Below are positions 33,466 through 42,322 of a stretch of 64,000 nt of DNA, piece after piece. The notes under the pieces are model-generated. The model saw nothing but the letters and a program-made list of their open reading frames with translations, was not told where the DNA came from and ran no database searches. Positions within the stretch are counted from its first letter, which is position 1. Every line of letters starts with the position of its first letter. Made by a program: the position numbers and the translations under genes. The stretch is from Nitrospirales bacterium (GTDB lineage Bacteria; Nitrospirota; Nitrospiria; Nitrospirales; UBA8639): NCBI GenBank assembly GCA_021604005.1, contig BQIV01000025.1, positions 1 through 64,000 of the forward strand. Reading direction: 5' to 3'.

Positions 33466-35598
33466 ATGACGATTAAACGATTACTGCTCGTCATTCCACT
33501 CGTTCTGACCGTTTTCCTCCTGCAATCGTACTTTTGGGTTCCCACATACGAAAATCAAGCCGCCGGGAATCCGAATCGTCTCGTCACCTACATTGAAGCA
33601 TCTGCCGCTGATGCAAAAATTTTGAATCCTATCTTAAATGCAGACCTTCCAAGTGCCATTATCACCAATTTTATCTTTGAAGGGCTGCTAGATCTCGATG
33701 AAGAATTGAAGTTGCGCGGCCGTCTTGCCACAGAATGGTTCATTACGGAAAAAGCCTATTTGCTGGTTCGCGATCCCTATCGTTTTCCTGACGGAACGGC
33801 GATGACCGGCCTGGAGTTGCTACGCCGTGTGAAGCATCGTATGCAACATCCCACTCTTGCCGATGCCCACTCACATGTCGCATCCATACGCCTTCTACCT
33901 CCGGAAGACCGAGGTCAAGAGGTGGAATTACTTGTCAAAGACGAAAGCGGCAACCCTTCGATTGAAACCGTGCAGGTTTCCATCCATGTTCCCGAACGAA
34001 TTGAGTTCGTGTTGGATCATGTCGATCAGGACCTCTTTGGCTATGTGACGCCTGTTGTAGGTGAAGAGTATTGGGACAACATGCCCTATGAGCGTTATGT
34101 ATCGGTCGAGTCCGAGCTTGCTCCGGAACTGCAAGAAGCGCTCGCAACGCAGTATCAGGAATTGTTGCCCGTCAGTGAACATAATCCGGAAATTCTCTTT
34201 CATCTTCGAAAGGGGGTGACGTTTCATGATGGCCACGAATTTGATGCCGGAGATGTCAAGTTTACGTACGAGGCCATTATGGATTCAAGGAATTTATCCC
34301 CGCGAACATCAAGTTTTGAGCCGATTAAGTCGGTGCATGTGGTCGATGAATATACGGTCAACGTGGTCTATAAACGGCTCTATTCCCCGGCGATTGAGGC
34401 ATGGACCATGGGCATTTTGCCCGAGCATCTGCTCAACCACGAGGCGATGCAAGCGGAAATGGATGAACGGGACTTATCGGAAGAAGCCAGAAAGACCTTT
34501 GGCATGCGCGATAGCGTCTTTAATCGCCAGCCTATCGGGAGCGGCCGCTTTCAGTTTGCCGAATGGCAAGGGGATGAATTTATTCATCTTCGACGATTCG
34601 GGTCCTATTGGGAAGGTCCCGCCGAATACCATGATTATTATATGCGGGTGATTCCTGATTTATTGACGCAGGAAATGGAGTTTTTGGCTGGCGCCATAGA
34701 TTATTATGTTGCACAACCACATCAAGTGGCTCGGTATAAAGATGCGCCGTCATACCAGTCATTTTCCAGTATGGGATTTGCCTATACCTACATTGGTTAT
34801 AATAACCGCAATCCCTTATTTGCTAACCCCAACGTTCGGCAAGCTTTGGGGATGGCGGTGAATGTGAAAGATTTTTTGAAGTATATCTTATATGGAGAAG
34901 GTGAACGCACCACTGGGCCGTATTCTAAAAATACCGAGTGGTATGACAGTACTGTTGAGCCACTGCCGTATGATCCGCAACGTGCGTTAGCAATGTTTGA
35001 AGAAATGGGGTGGCGGAGGAACGAGAAGGGTTGGCTGGAGAAAGATGGGAAAATCTTTGAATTTAATCTGATTACCAACAGCGGCAATCCCATTCGTAAG
35101 AATGTCATGACCATCGTTCAAAATGCGTGGAAGAAAATCGGCGTCAAATGCCGGACGCAATACTTTGAATGGACCGTGTTCTTAAAGGATTTTGTGAATA
35201 CCGGACAGTTTGATGCCGTGGTCTTAGGGTGGAGTATGGATACCAGTCCGGACTTGTATCAGATCTGGCATTCCAGTCAGGCCGGCCCGCAACAGCTCAA
35301 TTTTGTGGGGTATCAGAATCCCCGCGCCGATGAGCTGATTGTGCGGATACGGCAAGAATACAATCGAGACCGTCAGCGGGAATTGGCTCATCAACTCCAC
35401 CAGATAATCCATGAGGATCAACCGTACACGTTTTTGTACGCGCCGCTTAGCACACGAGTTCTAGACAAAAAAATTGTGTTAGTGGAAACCGATGACGATG
35501 GCCATGAGACCTATCAGAAAATCTATCCAACCAAAACCGGCGATGTCTCAGTCTATTTTCATAAATGGCGAAAACTGGCGTTCACACCTGATTTTTAA
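33466..35598 (+). CDS. Peptide ABC transporter substrate-binding protein (family 5) with enlarged lobe
   Basis: A 710-residue periplasmic or membrane-anchored binding protein of the DppA/OppA family. Residues 5-24 are an uncleaved-looking hydrophobic anchor (LLLVIPLVLTVFLLQ) without a lipobox. Family motifs are LNPILNADLPSAIITNFIFE, then FHLRKGVTFHDGHEF at about 245-259, and a long C-terminal lobe ending near 690. It is about 150 residues longer than usual. The excess lies at about 95-240, where RFPDGTAMTG (106-115) looks like a second copy of the FHDG segment. It heads a five-gene operon with both permeases and both ATPases, so peptide or similar oligomer uptake is likely. Ligand unknown. 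Confidence 0.88.
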   Translation: MTIKRLLLVIPLVLTVFLLQSYFWVPTYENQAAGNPNRLVTYIEASAADAKILNPILNADLPSAIITNFIFEGLLDLDEELKLRGRLATEWFITEKAYLLVRDPYRFPDGTAMTGLELLRRVKHRMQHPTLADAHSHVASIRLLPPEDRGQEVELLVKDESGNPSIETVQVSIHVPERIEFVLDHVDQDLFGYVTPVVGEEYWDNMPYERYVSVESELAPELQEALATQYQELLPVSEHNPEILFHLRKGVTFHDGHEFDAGDVKFTYEAIMDSRNLSPRTSSFEPIKSVHVVDEYTVNVVYKRLYSPAIEAWTMGILPEHLLNHEAMQAEMDERDLSEEARKTFGMRDSVFNRQPIGSGRFQFAEWQGDEFIHLRRFGSYWEGPAEYHDYYMRVIPDLLTQEMEFLAGAIDYYVAQPHQVARYKDAPSYQSFSSMGFAYTYIGYNNRNPLFANPNVRQALGMAVNVKDFLKYILYGEGERTTGPYSKNTEWYDSTVEPLPYDPQRALAMFEEMGWRRNEKGWLEKDGKIFEFNLITNSGNPIRKNVMTIVQNAWKKIGVKCRTQYFEWTVFLKDFVNTGQFDAVVLGWSMDTSPDLYQIWHSSQAGPQQLNFVGYQNPRADELIVRIRQEYNRDRQRELAHQLHQIIHEDQPYTFLYAPLSTRVLDKKIVLVETDDDGHETYQKIYPTKTGDVSVYFHKWRKLAFTPDF

Positions 35599-35677
35599 TG
35601 TAGGGATGTCGTGCTGCGATTCTCGATCATGTTGTGTGTATATCGGGCACCTCATCTGATTGATTGGCTATACTAGT

Positions 35678-36640
35678 ATGTGGGCATTCATCATACGAAA
35701 TGTGCTTCAACGCTTGGTCTTGCTCGTGATTGTCTCAATCGTGGCGCACTCGGTGATTCATCTTGCGCCGGGCGAGCCCAGCGAAGTCGACCCCGCCAAT
35801 CCACGCATGAAGCCTGAGGACATTGCGCGAATTCGCGCCGCGTTTCACTTAGACGATCCGTTGTATCTTCAGTATGCGTACTGGGTTCAAGATCTCGCCA
35901 GTGGTGAACTCAAGTCCTTCAAAGATAGTCAACCAGTCTTGCCCAAGATCTGGCATCGGTTTCTCAATTCACTTCCGCTCTTTATCTGCGCCACCATGTT
36001 GATTTGGACGTTTGCCTTTCCCACCGGCATTTATGCCGCCATGAGGCGTGGCGCGGTCTACGACCGCTCGAGCACATTTGTGGCCTACGCACTCATTTCC
36101 GTTCCAGGATTTTTCTTGTCGTATATTATGATTCTCTGGATTGTCGAGGTGTTCGGCGTTCCCGTTATTGGCATGAAAACCTTTGGAATGGAGGATGCGC
36201 ACCCGGCGTTTCGTCTGATGGATCGCGTGTGGCATTTGGTGATCCCGTCAATCATGTCGGCGGTCTTAGGGGTGGCTGTCCTCTCGCGTTATGTCCGGTC
36301 TCAAATGTTAGAAGTGATCAGTCAAGATTATGTCCGGACCGCTCGTGCAAAGGGGTTGGAGGAAGATGCGGTGGTCTACGGGCATGCCTTGCGCAATGCC
36401 TTGCTGCCGTTTGTCACGATGTTTGGGTTACTGCTTCCCGGCCTGATCGGCGGATCGGTGATTTTTGAGCAAATTTTTGCGTGGCCCGGCCTGGGGCGTC
36501 TTGGATATGAAGCCATTCTTGCACGAGACTTTCCCGTGATCTTAACCATCAATTTCATTGCAGCGGTGCTTACGCTTGCCGGTACGCTGTTGTCGGATAT
36601 TTTATATGCCGTTGTGGATCCAAGGATTCGGTTACAGTAA
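35678..36640 (+). CDS. Peptide ABC transporter permease (DppB/OppB type)
   Basis: A 320-residue inner-membrane permease with about six hydrophobic helices. FIIRNVLQRLVLLVIVS is the typical first helix. LAPGEPSEVDPANPRM is a polar periplasmic loop. The cytoplasmic coupling motif is RTARAKGLEEDAVVYGHALR near residue 220, which docks on the ATPases. The ATG at 35678 is preferred to a TTG six codons upstream. It follows the binding protein by about 80 bases. Confidence 0.92.
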   Translation: MWAFIIRNVLQRLVLLVIVSIVAHSVIHLAPGEPSEVDPANPRMKPEDIARIRAAFHLDDPLYLQYAYWVQDLASGELKSFKDSQPVLPKIWHRFLNSLPLFICATMLIWTFAFPTGIYAAMRRGAVYDRSSTFVAYALISVPGFFLSYIMILWIVEVFGVPVIGMKTFGMEDAHPAFRLMDRVWHLVIPSIMSAVLGVAVLSRYVRSQMLEVISQDYVRTARAKGLEEDAVVYGHALRNALLPFVTMFGLLLPGLIGGSVIFEQIFAWPGLGRLGYEAILARDFPVILTINFIAAVLTLAGTLLSDILYAVVDPRIRLQ

Positions 36641-36652
36641 GTACCACACCGT

Positions 36653-37633
36653 ATGAATGACTCTACATTCAATGCTGGGACGCTGGTAGAAGACGAACCG
36701 CTTCTTCCACATGAAACACCATGGGAAGAATTTGTTCGAATCTTTACCAAAGATCGTCTCGCCGTCGCAGGCGGTGTCATTTTGGCACTGCTCCTTATTG
36801 CCGCAGTGGCTGGAAAAGTTCTGACAGAATGGGTGGTGGTATTCGATGCTGAAGTCGTCCGATTACCTGATAAGTTTCTGCCACCGTTTTCATCTCCGTC
36901 TGCCGAAGTGGTGGCGTTACAAGAAGAGCCGATATTTGGCCTGTATGTGTTCGGGACCGATGAATTAGGCCGCGACGTTTTCTCGCGTATGCTGCAAGGG
37001 TCGTTTGTGTCCTTATCGATTGGCTTTATTGCGGTGGGGATTTCGGTGAGTATCGGTATTCTGTTGGGGGGACTAGCTGGATACTATGGAAGCGTGAAGT
37101 TATGGTGTATGTCTGTGGATACTCTGATCATGCGTTTTACCGATGTCATGCTGTGTTTTCCGACATTCTTTTTGATTTTAACTGTAGTAGCCTTACTGCC
37201 GCCGAGCATCTATAACATTATGATTGTCATTGGCTTGACCAGTTGGATGGGAACCTGCCGGTTTGTCCGCGCTGAATTTTTGTCCTTACGGGAACAGGAT
37301 TTTGTGACTGCCGCCCACGCTCTTGGATTGCCGGAGAAGCGCATCATTTTTCGGCATATGGTGCCCAATGCCATTGCCCCGGTCCTGGTGTCGGCGACGA
37401 TTGGTGTCGCGACAGCCATTTTGACTGAATCGGCGCTCAGTTTTCTGGGCTTTGGCGTGCAGCCGCCCTATGCGACCTGGGGAAATATTTTGTCTGGCGG
37501 AAAGGGATTCATCTTTGATGCGCCGTGGCTGTTCTTTATTCCAGGGATTGCCATTTTTATTGTCGTGCTTGCCTTTAATTTAGTTGGTGAAGGCCTTCGT
37601 GAAGCGATGAACCCGAAACTCCGGAGCCGGTAG
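36653..37633 (+). CDS. Peptide ABC transporter permease (DppC/OppC type)
   Basis: A 326-residue inner-membrane permease. It starts with the family's cytoplasmic segment (WEEFVRIFTKDRLAVAGGVI) and first helix, and has VFGTDELGRDVFSRMLQG, a hallmark of DppC/OppC. The coupling motif is TAAHALGLPEKRIIFRHMVP near residue 220, and the C-terminus has GEGLREAMNPKLRSR. It begins 12 bases after the first permease and ends eight bases before the first ATPase. Confidence 0.94.
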   Translation: MNDSTFNAGTLVEDEPLLPHETPWEEFVRIFTKDRLAVAGGVILALLLIAAVAGKVLTEWVVVFDAEVVRLPDKFLPPFSSPSAEVVALQEEPIFGLYVFGTDELGRDVFSRMLQGSFVSLSIGFIAVGISVSIGILLGGLAGYYGSVKLWCMSVDTLIMRFTDVMLCFPTFFLILTVVALLPPSIYNIMIVIGLTSWMGTCRFVRAEFLSLREQDFVTAAHALGLPEKRIIFRHMVPNAIAPVLVSATIGVATAILTESALSFLGFGVQPPYATWGNILSGGKGFIFDAPWLFFIPGIAIFIVVLAFNLVGEGLREAMNPKLRSR

Positions 37634-37641
37634 TTTTTCGT

Positions 37642-38607
37642 ATGTCTCAACCTCTATTAGAATTGGCGAATCTCTCGACCTCGTTCTTTAGCGATAAAGG
37701 CGAGATTCGAGCGGTTGAAGACGTGAGTTTTGCGATTCAACCCGGTGAAACGCTAGCCCTGGTCGGGGAGTCGGGATGTGGAAAGTCGGTGACGGCCTTT
37801 TCCATCATGCGGCTAGTCGATCAGCCGGGACGTATTGTTGGCGGTAACATTTTTTTTAAAGGGCAAGACCTTCTTGCATTGCCGGAACCTGCCATGCGCA
37901 AGATTCGAGGGAAATCCATCGGTATGATTTTCCAGGAACCCATGACGTCATTGAATCCGGTCTTTACGATTGGGAAGCAGATCGGGGAAACATTACACAT
38001 TCATACGGACTTGTCAGCAAGTGATATTCGACACGAAGTGTTGAAGTTACTCGAAAAAGTCCGGATTCCTTCCCCTGAGAAACGTATCGATCAATATCCC
38101 CATGAACTGTCGGGAGGCATGAAGCAGCGTGTCATGATTGCGATGGCATTGGCATGCAAGCCGGATTTGTTAATAGCCGACGAGCCCACTACGGCGCTCG
38201 ATGTCACGATACAGGCGCAGATTTTAGATCTGCTGAAAAGTCTTCAAGAAGAAATGGGGATGGCCATTCTCCTGATTACCCATAATTTGGGCGTGGTGGC
38301 ACAGTTTTCTCAAAATGTAATCGTGATGTATGCGAGTAAAATTGCCGAACGGGCCAGCGTAACGCAACTGTTCAAGAATCCTTCGCATCCGTACACCAAA
38401 GCGCTCCTCAACTCTCTCCCTCGACCGGGGGAGCGGGGGAAGCGTTTGGAATCGATTAAGGGCACGGTTCCATCGCCGTTACAGTACCCTAAGGGATGTC
38501 ATTTTTCGACACGTTGTTTGGAGGTTCTGGAGCAGTGTGCCGAACAGCCTCCGCCGTTAGTGCAAATCGAGCATGGCCATGAGACGTCTTGTTGGCTACA
38601 TGGGTGA
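37642..38607 (+). CDS. Peptide ABC transporter ATPase (DppD/OppD type)
   Basis: A 321-residue cytoplasmic ATPase. Walker A is GESGCGKSV (about 38), the Q-loop [11 protein letters not shown], the signature [16 protein letters not shown] (about 158) and Walker [13 protein letters not shown]. The C-terminal extension has [14 protein letters not shown], the cysteine-rich tail typical of peptide-importer ATPases, which may bind an Fe-S cluster. It pairs with the second ATPase downstream. A repeated AAATGCAAAGTGCAAA sequence lies in the gap after it. Confidence 0.95.
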   Translation: MSQPLLELANLSTSFFSDKGEIRAVEDVSFAIQPGETLALVGESGCGKSVTAFSIMRLVDQPGRIVGGNIFFKGQDLLALPEPAMRKIRGKSIGMIFQEPMTSLNPVFTIGKQIGETLHIHTDLSASDIRHEVLKLLEKVRIPSPEKRIDQYPHELSGGMKQRVMIAMALACKPDLLIADEPTTALDVTIQAQILDLLKSLQEEMGMAILLITHNLGVVAQFSQNVIVMYASKIAERASVTQLFKNPSHPYTKALLNSLPRPGERGKRLESIKGTVPSPLQYPKGCHFSTRCLEVLEQCAEQPPPLVQIEHGHETSCWLHG

Positions 38608-38620
38608 GGCATAGGGGACG

Positions 38621-38662
38621 AAATGCAAAGTGCAAAGTTAAAAATGCAAAGTGCAAAAGTTA
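38621..38662. repeat. Tandem 20-base repeat between the two ATPase genes
   Basis: AAATGCAAAGTGCAAAGTTA at 38621-38640 recurs at 38642-38662 with one added A. Each unit itself contains two TGCAAA cores. It fills half of the only sizeable gap (94 bases) in the ATPase pair. Origin unknown. Confidence 0.7.
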
Positions 38663-38701
38663 ATGTGAAAAACTCTGATTGGATTCCAGGGAAAGGCTAG
38701 G

Positions 38702-39724
38702 ATGACGGCAACTCCCGATAGTGCGCAAAATGGCAAACCGCTGTTGCAGGTGAACGGGTTGAAAAAATATTTCCCCGTTCGGAGCGGCGTATTTTCCAAA
38801 ACGTCGGCCTGGGTGAAAGCCGTGGATGATGTGAGTCTCCAGATTCAGGCCAGCGAAACACTTGGATTAGTGGGGGAGTCGGGATGTGGTAAGACCACCG
38901 TGGGACGAACGATTCTTCGGTTGATGGAACCGACGGCAGGCGAAGCTCTTTTTGAAGGCAACAATATTTTTCATCTGAATGCGGCGGAGATGCGCCGTGC
39001 CCGGCGTCAGATGCAAATTATTTTTCAAGATCCCTATAGCTCATTAAATCCACGAATGACGGTCGGGTCAATTGTTGGGGAACCTCTGAAAATCCATGGA
39101 TTGGCGAAAGGGCAAGATTTGCACGATCAGGTTGATCACTTGTTGACGCGTGTCGGCCTGCGGCCGGAGCACCATTCCCGATATCCTCACGAATTCTCTG
39201 GCGGTCAGCGGCAGCGGGTGGGGATTGCCCGTGCACTTGCGCTCCGGCCGAAGTTTATCGTGTGTGACGAAGCCGTATCGGCTTTGGATGTCTCGATTCA
39301 AGCGCAGATCATTAACTTACTCAAAGACCTGCAGCAAGAATTTCAACTCGCGTATTTATTTATTACCCATGATCTGAATGTCGTCGAATATCTGGCGCAC
39401 CGGATTTCCGTGATGTATCTCGGGAAAATCGCTGAAGTCGCGCCGACGGACACATTATTTCACGATCCCAAACATCCCTATACGCAAGCGCTGTTATCAG
39501 CGAATCCCATTCCGGATCCGTCCCGCCAAGCTGAACGTATTGTTTTGGAAGGCGATGTTCCCTCTCCGCTCAATCCTCCATCAGGCTGCCGGTTTCATAC
39601 ACGTTGTCCGCAAGTCATGGATGTATGCAAGAGTACCGAGCCCCCGCTCATTCAAATCGGTCCGGCAGAATATGGCCATCAGGTTTGGTGTCATTTGTAT
39701 GAAGACGTGAAGCGTGAAGTGTGA
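38702..39724 (+). CDS. Peptide ABC transporter ATPase (DppF/OppF type)
   Basis: A 340-residue cytoplasmic ATPase. Walker A is [15 protein letters not shown] (about 60), the Q-loop [16 protein letters not shown], the signature [17 protein letters not shown] and Walker [15 protein letters not shown]. The C-terminal cysteine-rich tail is [14 protein letters not shown]. It completes the importer. The last residues (EDVKREV) and the stop codon are encoded by three tandem GTGAAG-based heptamers that belong to an inverted-repeat element, so the natural C-terminus may have been altered by that element. Confidence 0.95.
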   Translation: MTATPDSAQNGKPLLQVNGLKKYFPVRSGVFSKTSAWVKAVDDVSLQIQASETLGLVGESGCGKTTVGRTILRLMEPTAGEALFEGNNIFHLNAAEMRRARRQMQIIFQDPYSSLNPRMTVGSIVGEPLKIHGLAKGQDLHDQVDHLLTRVGLRPEHHSRYPHEFSGGQRQRVGIARALALRPKFIVCDEAVSALDVSIQAQIINLLKDLQQEFQLAYLFITHDLNVVEYLAHRISVMYLGKIAEVAPTDTLFHDPKHPYTQALLSANPIPDPSRQAERIVLEGDVPSPLNPPSGCRFHTRCPQVMDVCKSTEPPLIQIGPAEYGHQVWCHLYEDVKREV

Positions 39725-39821
39725 AGAGAGTTACCGGGAATTTTGCCAAATTCTTCCAAATATTTTCTCTTCCTACCTCCTGCCCTTTACTTCTCACCCC
39801 CTCACGCCTAATACTTCACAC
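39706..39821. repeat. Palindromic element with tandem heptamers at the importer operon end
   Basis: Three tandem heptamers (CGTGAAG, CGTGAAG, TGTGAAG) at 39706-39726 end in GTGTGAAG, which is mirrored by CTTCACAC at 39814-39821 about 90 bases later. CCTCACGCC lies nearby as a partial extra copy. It resembles short dispersed palindromic repeats placed between genes. It overlaps the last codons of the second ATPase gene. Confidence 0.55.
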
Positions 39822-39942
39822 CTATATTTCACAATTCGTGGTTGCCGCCCCATTGGTATGCCTCGTATAATCTTTCCCTGAGTATTGTCTTTTTCCCATT
39901 TGATACTTACGCGGCGAATCAGAGAAGGAGCCTTGATCGAAC

Positions 39943-41193
39943 ATGACGAGTGTAACGAAAGACCCCAAAAACTATCCCTTCCTACGCAATTTACAATATT
40001 CTCCACTCAAGCAGGGAGAGGAGCAATATATCTTGTTATGGGATCCTTCTCGACTTTCGGAAGAAAAGTTAGTCATTCCGTTAAACTTCTTTTATTTGTT
40101 TCAATTTTTTGACGGTGAACATTCCCTGGAAGAAGTCGGGGCCGAGTATTTGAAGCAGTATGGTGAGTTTCTAATGCCGGACAAGTTAAGCCGGTTGGTG
40201 GCAGATTTGGAAGATAAGCTCTTTCTTGAAGGGGAGCGATGTGAGGAAGCAAAGGTACAAGCGATTGCGGCCTATCGGCAAGCTCCGGTGAGAAAGTCAG
40301 TCTTTGCTGGAAAGAGTTATGAGGCCGATGCGGATGCACTGTGTCAACAACTGGATAGCTTTTTTGATTCGAAAGAGGGCCCGGAAAAAAAGCCGTCCGA
40401 GCATCAAGGAGAGAAGATCAAGGCGATCATTGCGCCAAATTATGAACCGAAAGAAGCCGGAGCGATCTATGCCTGGGCCTATAAAGAGTTGCGCGAGGCC
40501 GTGACGCCCGATGTTTTTATTGTTCTTGGAACCTGCCATACCGATTTAGAGCATGGTATTGCCGTGACAGATAAAGATTTTGAAACGCCATTCGGCGTGT
40601 TGCCGGTGAACAAACCGATTCTTGAACATTTTCGTGCCAATGGCGGGGCGCAGTTTTTCGAAGAAGATATCCGGCATGCACAGGAGCATAGTATCGAATT
40701 TCAATTGCCGTTCTTGCAACACACCATTGGGAGTCAGCGACCAATTACTATCGTCCCCGTGCTCTGCTCGTTTCCGCCGACTACGTTAGCCGATGCTGAG
40801 TTGAAGCCGCTCTTTGAGAAGATTGACGCCTTTTTGGTGGCGTTAAAAGCTTCCATTGCTGCAAGTGGTCAAGAGGTCTGCGTCATTGGCAGCGCCAGTC
40901 TCGCACATATCGGGTTGCGCTATGGCGATAATAAACCGCCGACAGACTTTTCCTTCCATCGCTGCATGCAGACGGACTTGGAAATGCTGAAAAAAGTTGA
41001 AGAGATGAACCCCGAAGCTTTTGCGCAATTTATCTTAGAGGAAGGGGATGCCCGGCATATCCTGGGCTTTTCAACGGTTTTTCTGGTCATGAAATTCATC
41101 AATGCCGAAAAAGGAGAAGTGCTGCGGTATGATCGAGGTATCACGGATCAATTCAACTCAACCGTGACCTACGCCAGCATCACTTTCTTTTGA
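39943..41193 (+). CDS. amrB: MEMO-family protein (AmmeMemoRadiSam system protein B)
   Basis: A 416-residue protein with a MEMO1-type dioxygenase-like fold at about 155-416. IIAPNYEPKEAGAIYAWAY, VFIVLGTCHTDLEHGIAV, HAQEHSIEFQLPFLQH and IGSASLAHIG supply the conserved His, Asp and Glu positions. Residues 1-135 form a separate alpha/beta domain (RNLQYSPLKQGEEQYILLWD) that many bacterial family members carry. The usual partners, an AMMECR1-domain protein and a radical SAM enzyme, are not next to it here, so the gene is orphaned from its system. AAGGAG lies 13 bases upstream of the ATG. Function of the family in bacteria is poorly known. Confidence 0.85.
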   Translation: MTSVTKDPKNYPFLRNLQYSPLKQGEEQYILLWDPSRLSEEKLVIPLNFFYLFQFFDGEHSLEEVGAEYLKQYGEFLMPDKLSRLVADLEDKLFLEGERCEEAKVQAIAAYRQAPVRKSVFAGKSYEADADALCQQLDSFFDSKEGPEKKPSEHQGEKIKAIIAPNYEPKEAGAIYAWAYKELREAVTPDVFIVLGTCHTDLEHGIAVTDKDFETPFGVLPVNKPILEHFRANGGAQFFEEDIRHAQEHSIEFQLPFLQHTIGSQRPITIVPVLCSFPPTTLADAELKPLFEKIDAFLVALKASIAASGQEVCVIGSASLAHIGLRYGDNKPPTDFSFHRCMQTDLEMLKKVEEMNPEAFAQFILEEGDARHILGFSTVFLVMKFINAEKGEVLRYDRGITDQFNSTVTYASITFF

Positions 41194-41629
41194 ACATCTG
41201 CCCCTTGTGATACGCATTTGGTCGTGGGCAACCTATGGGGTCAAGTAACTTGTATTAAAATATAAATTCTCTTCAATTCAAGTGGGCCATGTGTTTGTTG
41301 ATGTATCCGTTATGGTCGTTTTAATGATAACAAAAGCAAAAACGTTTCTTTGCCGAATGTCCATCATGTCCACAGCGCAATACACTGCGTCGTACAAACA
41401 GACATCTATCCGAATGGCTATAACTTCGGTCCCCCTAAGCATTAGATACCGTCTAGAAAGTTCTTATGGTACAACGGGATCGCTATATTCGTTGGGAGAA
41501 GAAGATGGCAGGTATTTTGAAAGCGGGCTTCTGAAGAAACGATGACAGCGGTCGCCTTCTTTTTGTTGGGGTGCGTTCGTGATGCGTCGACTTGAGCTGA
41601 ACGCCCAATGATGAAACAAGAGGGATGAG
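41194..41629. other. Intergenic region after the MEMO gene
   Basis: About 435 bases. An AT-rich patch at about 41245-41280 could be a promoter region. An 87-codon plus-strand frame (41282-41545) has no ribosome site and odd composition, so it is not called. Confidence 0.4.
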
Positions 41630-42163
41630 TTATTCTTCCACCGTCATGGTTATTTCAACGGGATCGAGCGGATTATCTCGATCATCCGTCGCGCCAGCGA
41701 CGATTTGATCGACGACGGCCATGCCCCGAATGACTTTTCCAAAAACCGTGTACATCCGGTCTAAACTGCCGGAGTCTTCGACGCAAATAAAAAATTGTGA
41801 GCCATTGTCGTTAATGTCACGAGTCCGATCTTCATTGCGAGGCATCTTGGCCATGGCGAGCGCGCCGCGCTTGTGCGGGTAGTCGCTTGTTTCCGGAGGA
41901 ATACTGTACCCAGGTCCACCGGTGCCATGAAGGGTCCGATCGGGTTTTTTGCTGAACGGATCCCCCCCCTGTATCAGGAATCCTGGGACGACTCGATGAA
42001 AGGTGGTGCCATCGTAAAATTTTATCTTGATCAGATTAATGAAATTCTCGATGTGCCGTGGGGCGGCATCTGGGAAAAAACGAAGCTCAATGTTTCCCAG
42101 TTTGGTATAGATTGTGGCTTTTGGATTTTTTTTCTGAAATTGAAGGTTTGATGACTCCGGCAT
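41630..42163 (-). CDS. Peptidyl-prolyl cis-trans isomerase (cyclophilin type)
   Basis: A 177-residue cyclophilin that speeds proline isomerisation in protein folding. Core motifs are FYDGTTFHRVVPGFLIQGGD (catalytic Arg in FHRV), GALAMAKM, NGSQFFIC and YTVFGKVIRGM. There is no signal peptide, so it is cytoplasmic. An insertion (PRNEDRTRDIND) sits between the GALAMA and GSQFF motifs, longer than in the smallest bacterial forms. Confidence 0.94.
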   Translation of the reverse strand: MPESSNLQFQKKNPKATIYTKLGNIELRFFPDAAPRHIENFINLIKIKFYDGTTFHRVVPGFLIQGGDPFSKKPDRTLHGTGGPGYSIPPETSDYPHKRGALAMAKMPRNEDRTRDINDNGSQFFICVEDSGSLDRMYTVFGKVIRGMAVVDQIVAGATDDRDNPLDPVEITMTVEE

Positions 42164-42322
42164 AATGGACTGAACTGTATCAAGTAATACTAGTTGGCAT
42201 CAAGGTAAAAGCTGATCATTTGGAGATGCTGCATGACGGTCTGGCGTACGGTTTTCAGGTGCGTGTCGGTTGACGGATTATCCTAGACATTATGTATTGA
42301 CCTGTTTCTCAAGGAGGTGCCC

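Noticed and set aside
41282-41545. An 87-codon plus-strand frame after the MEMO gene
   Set aside because: No ribosome site, Met/Ser/Thr-rich odd composition and no family likeness.
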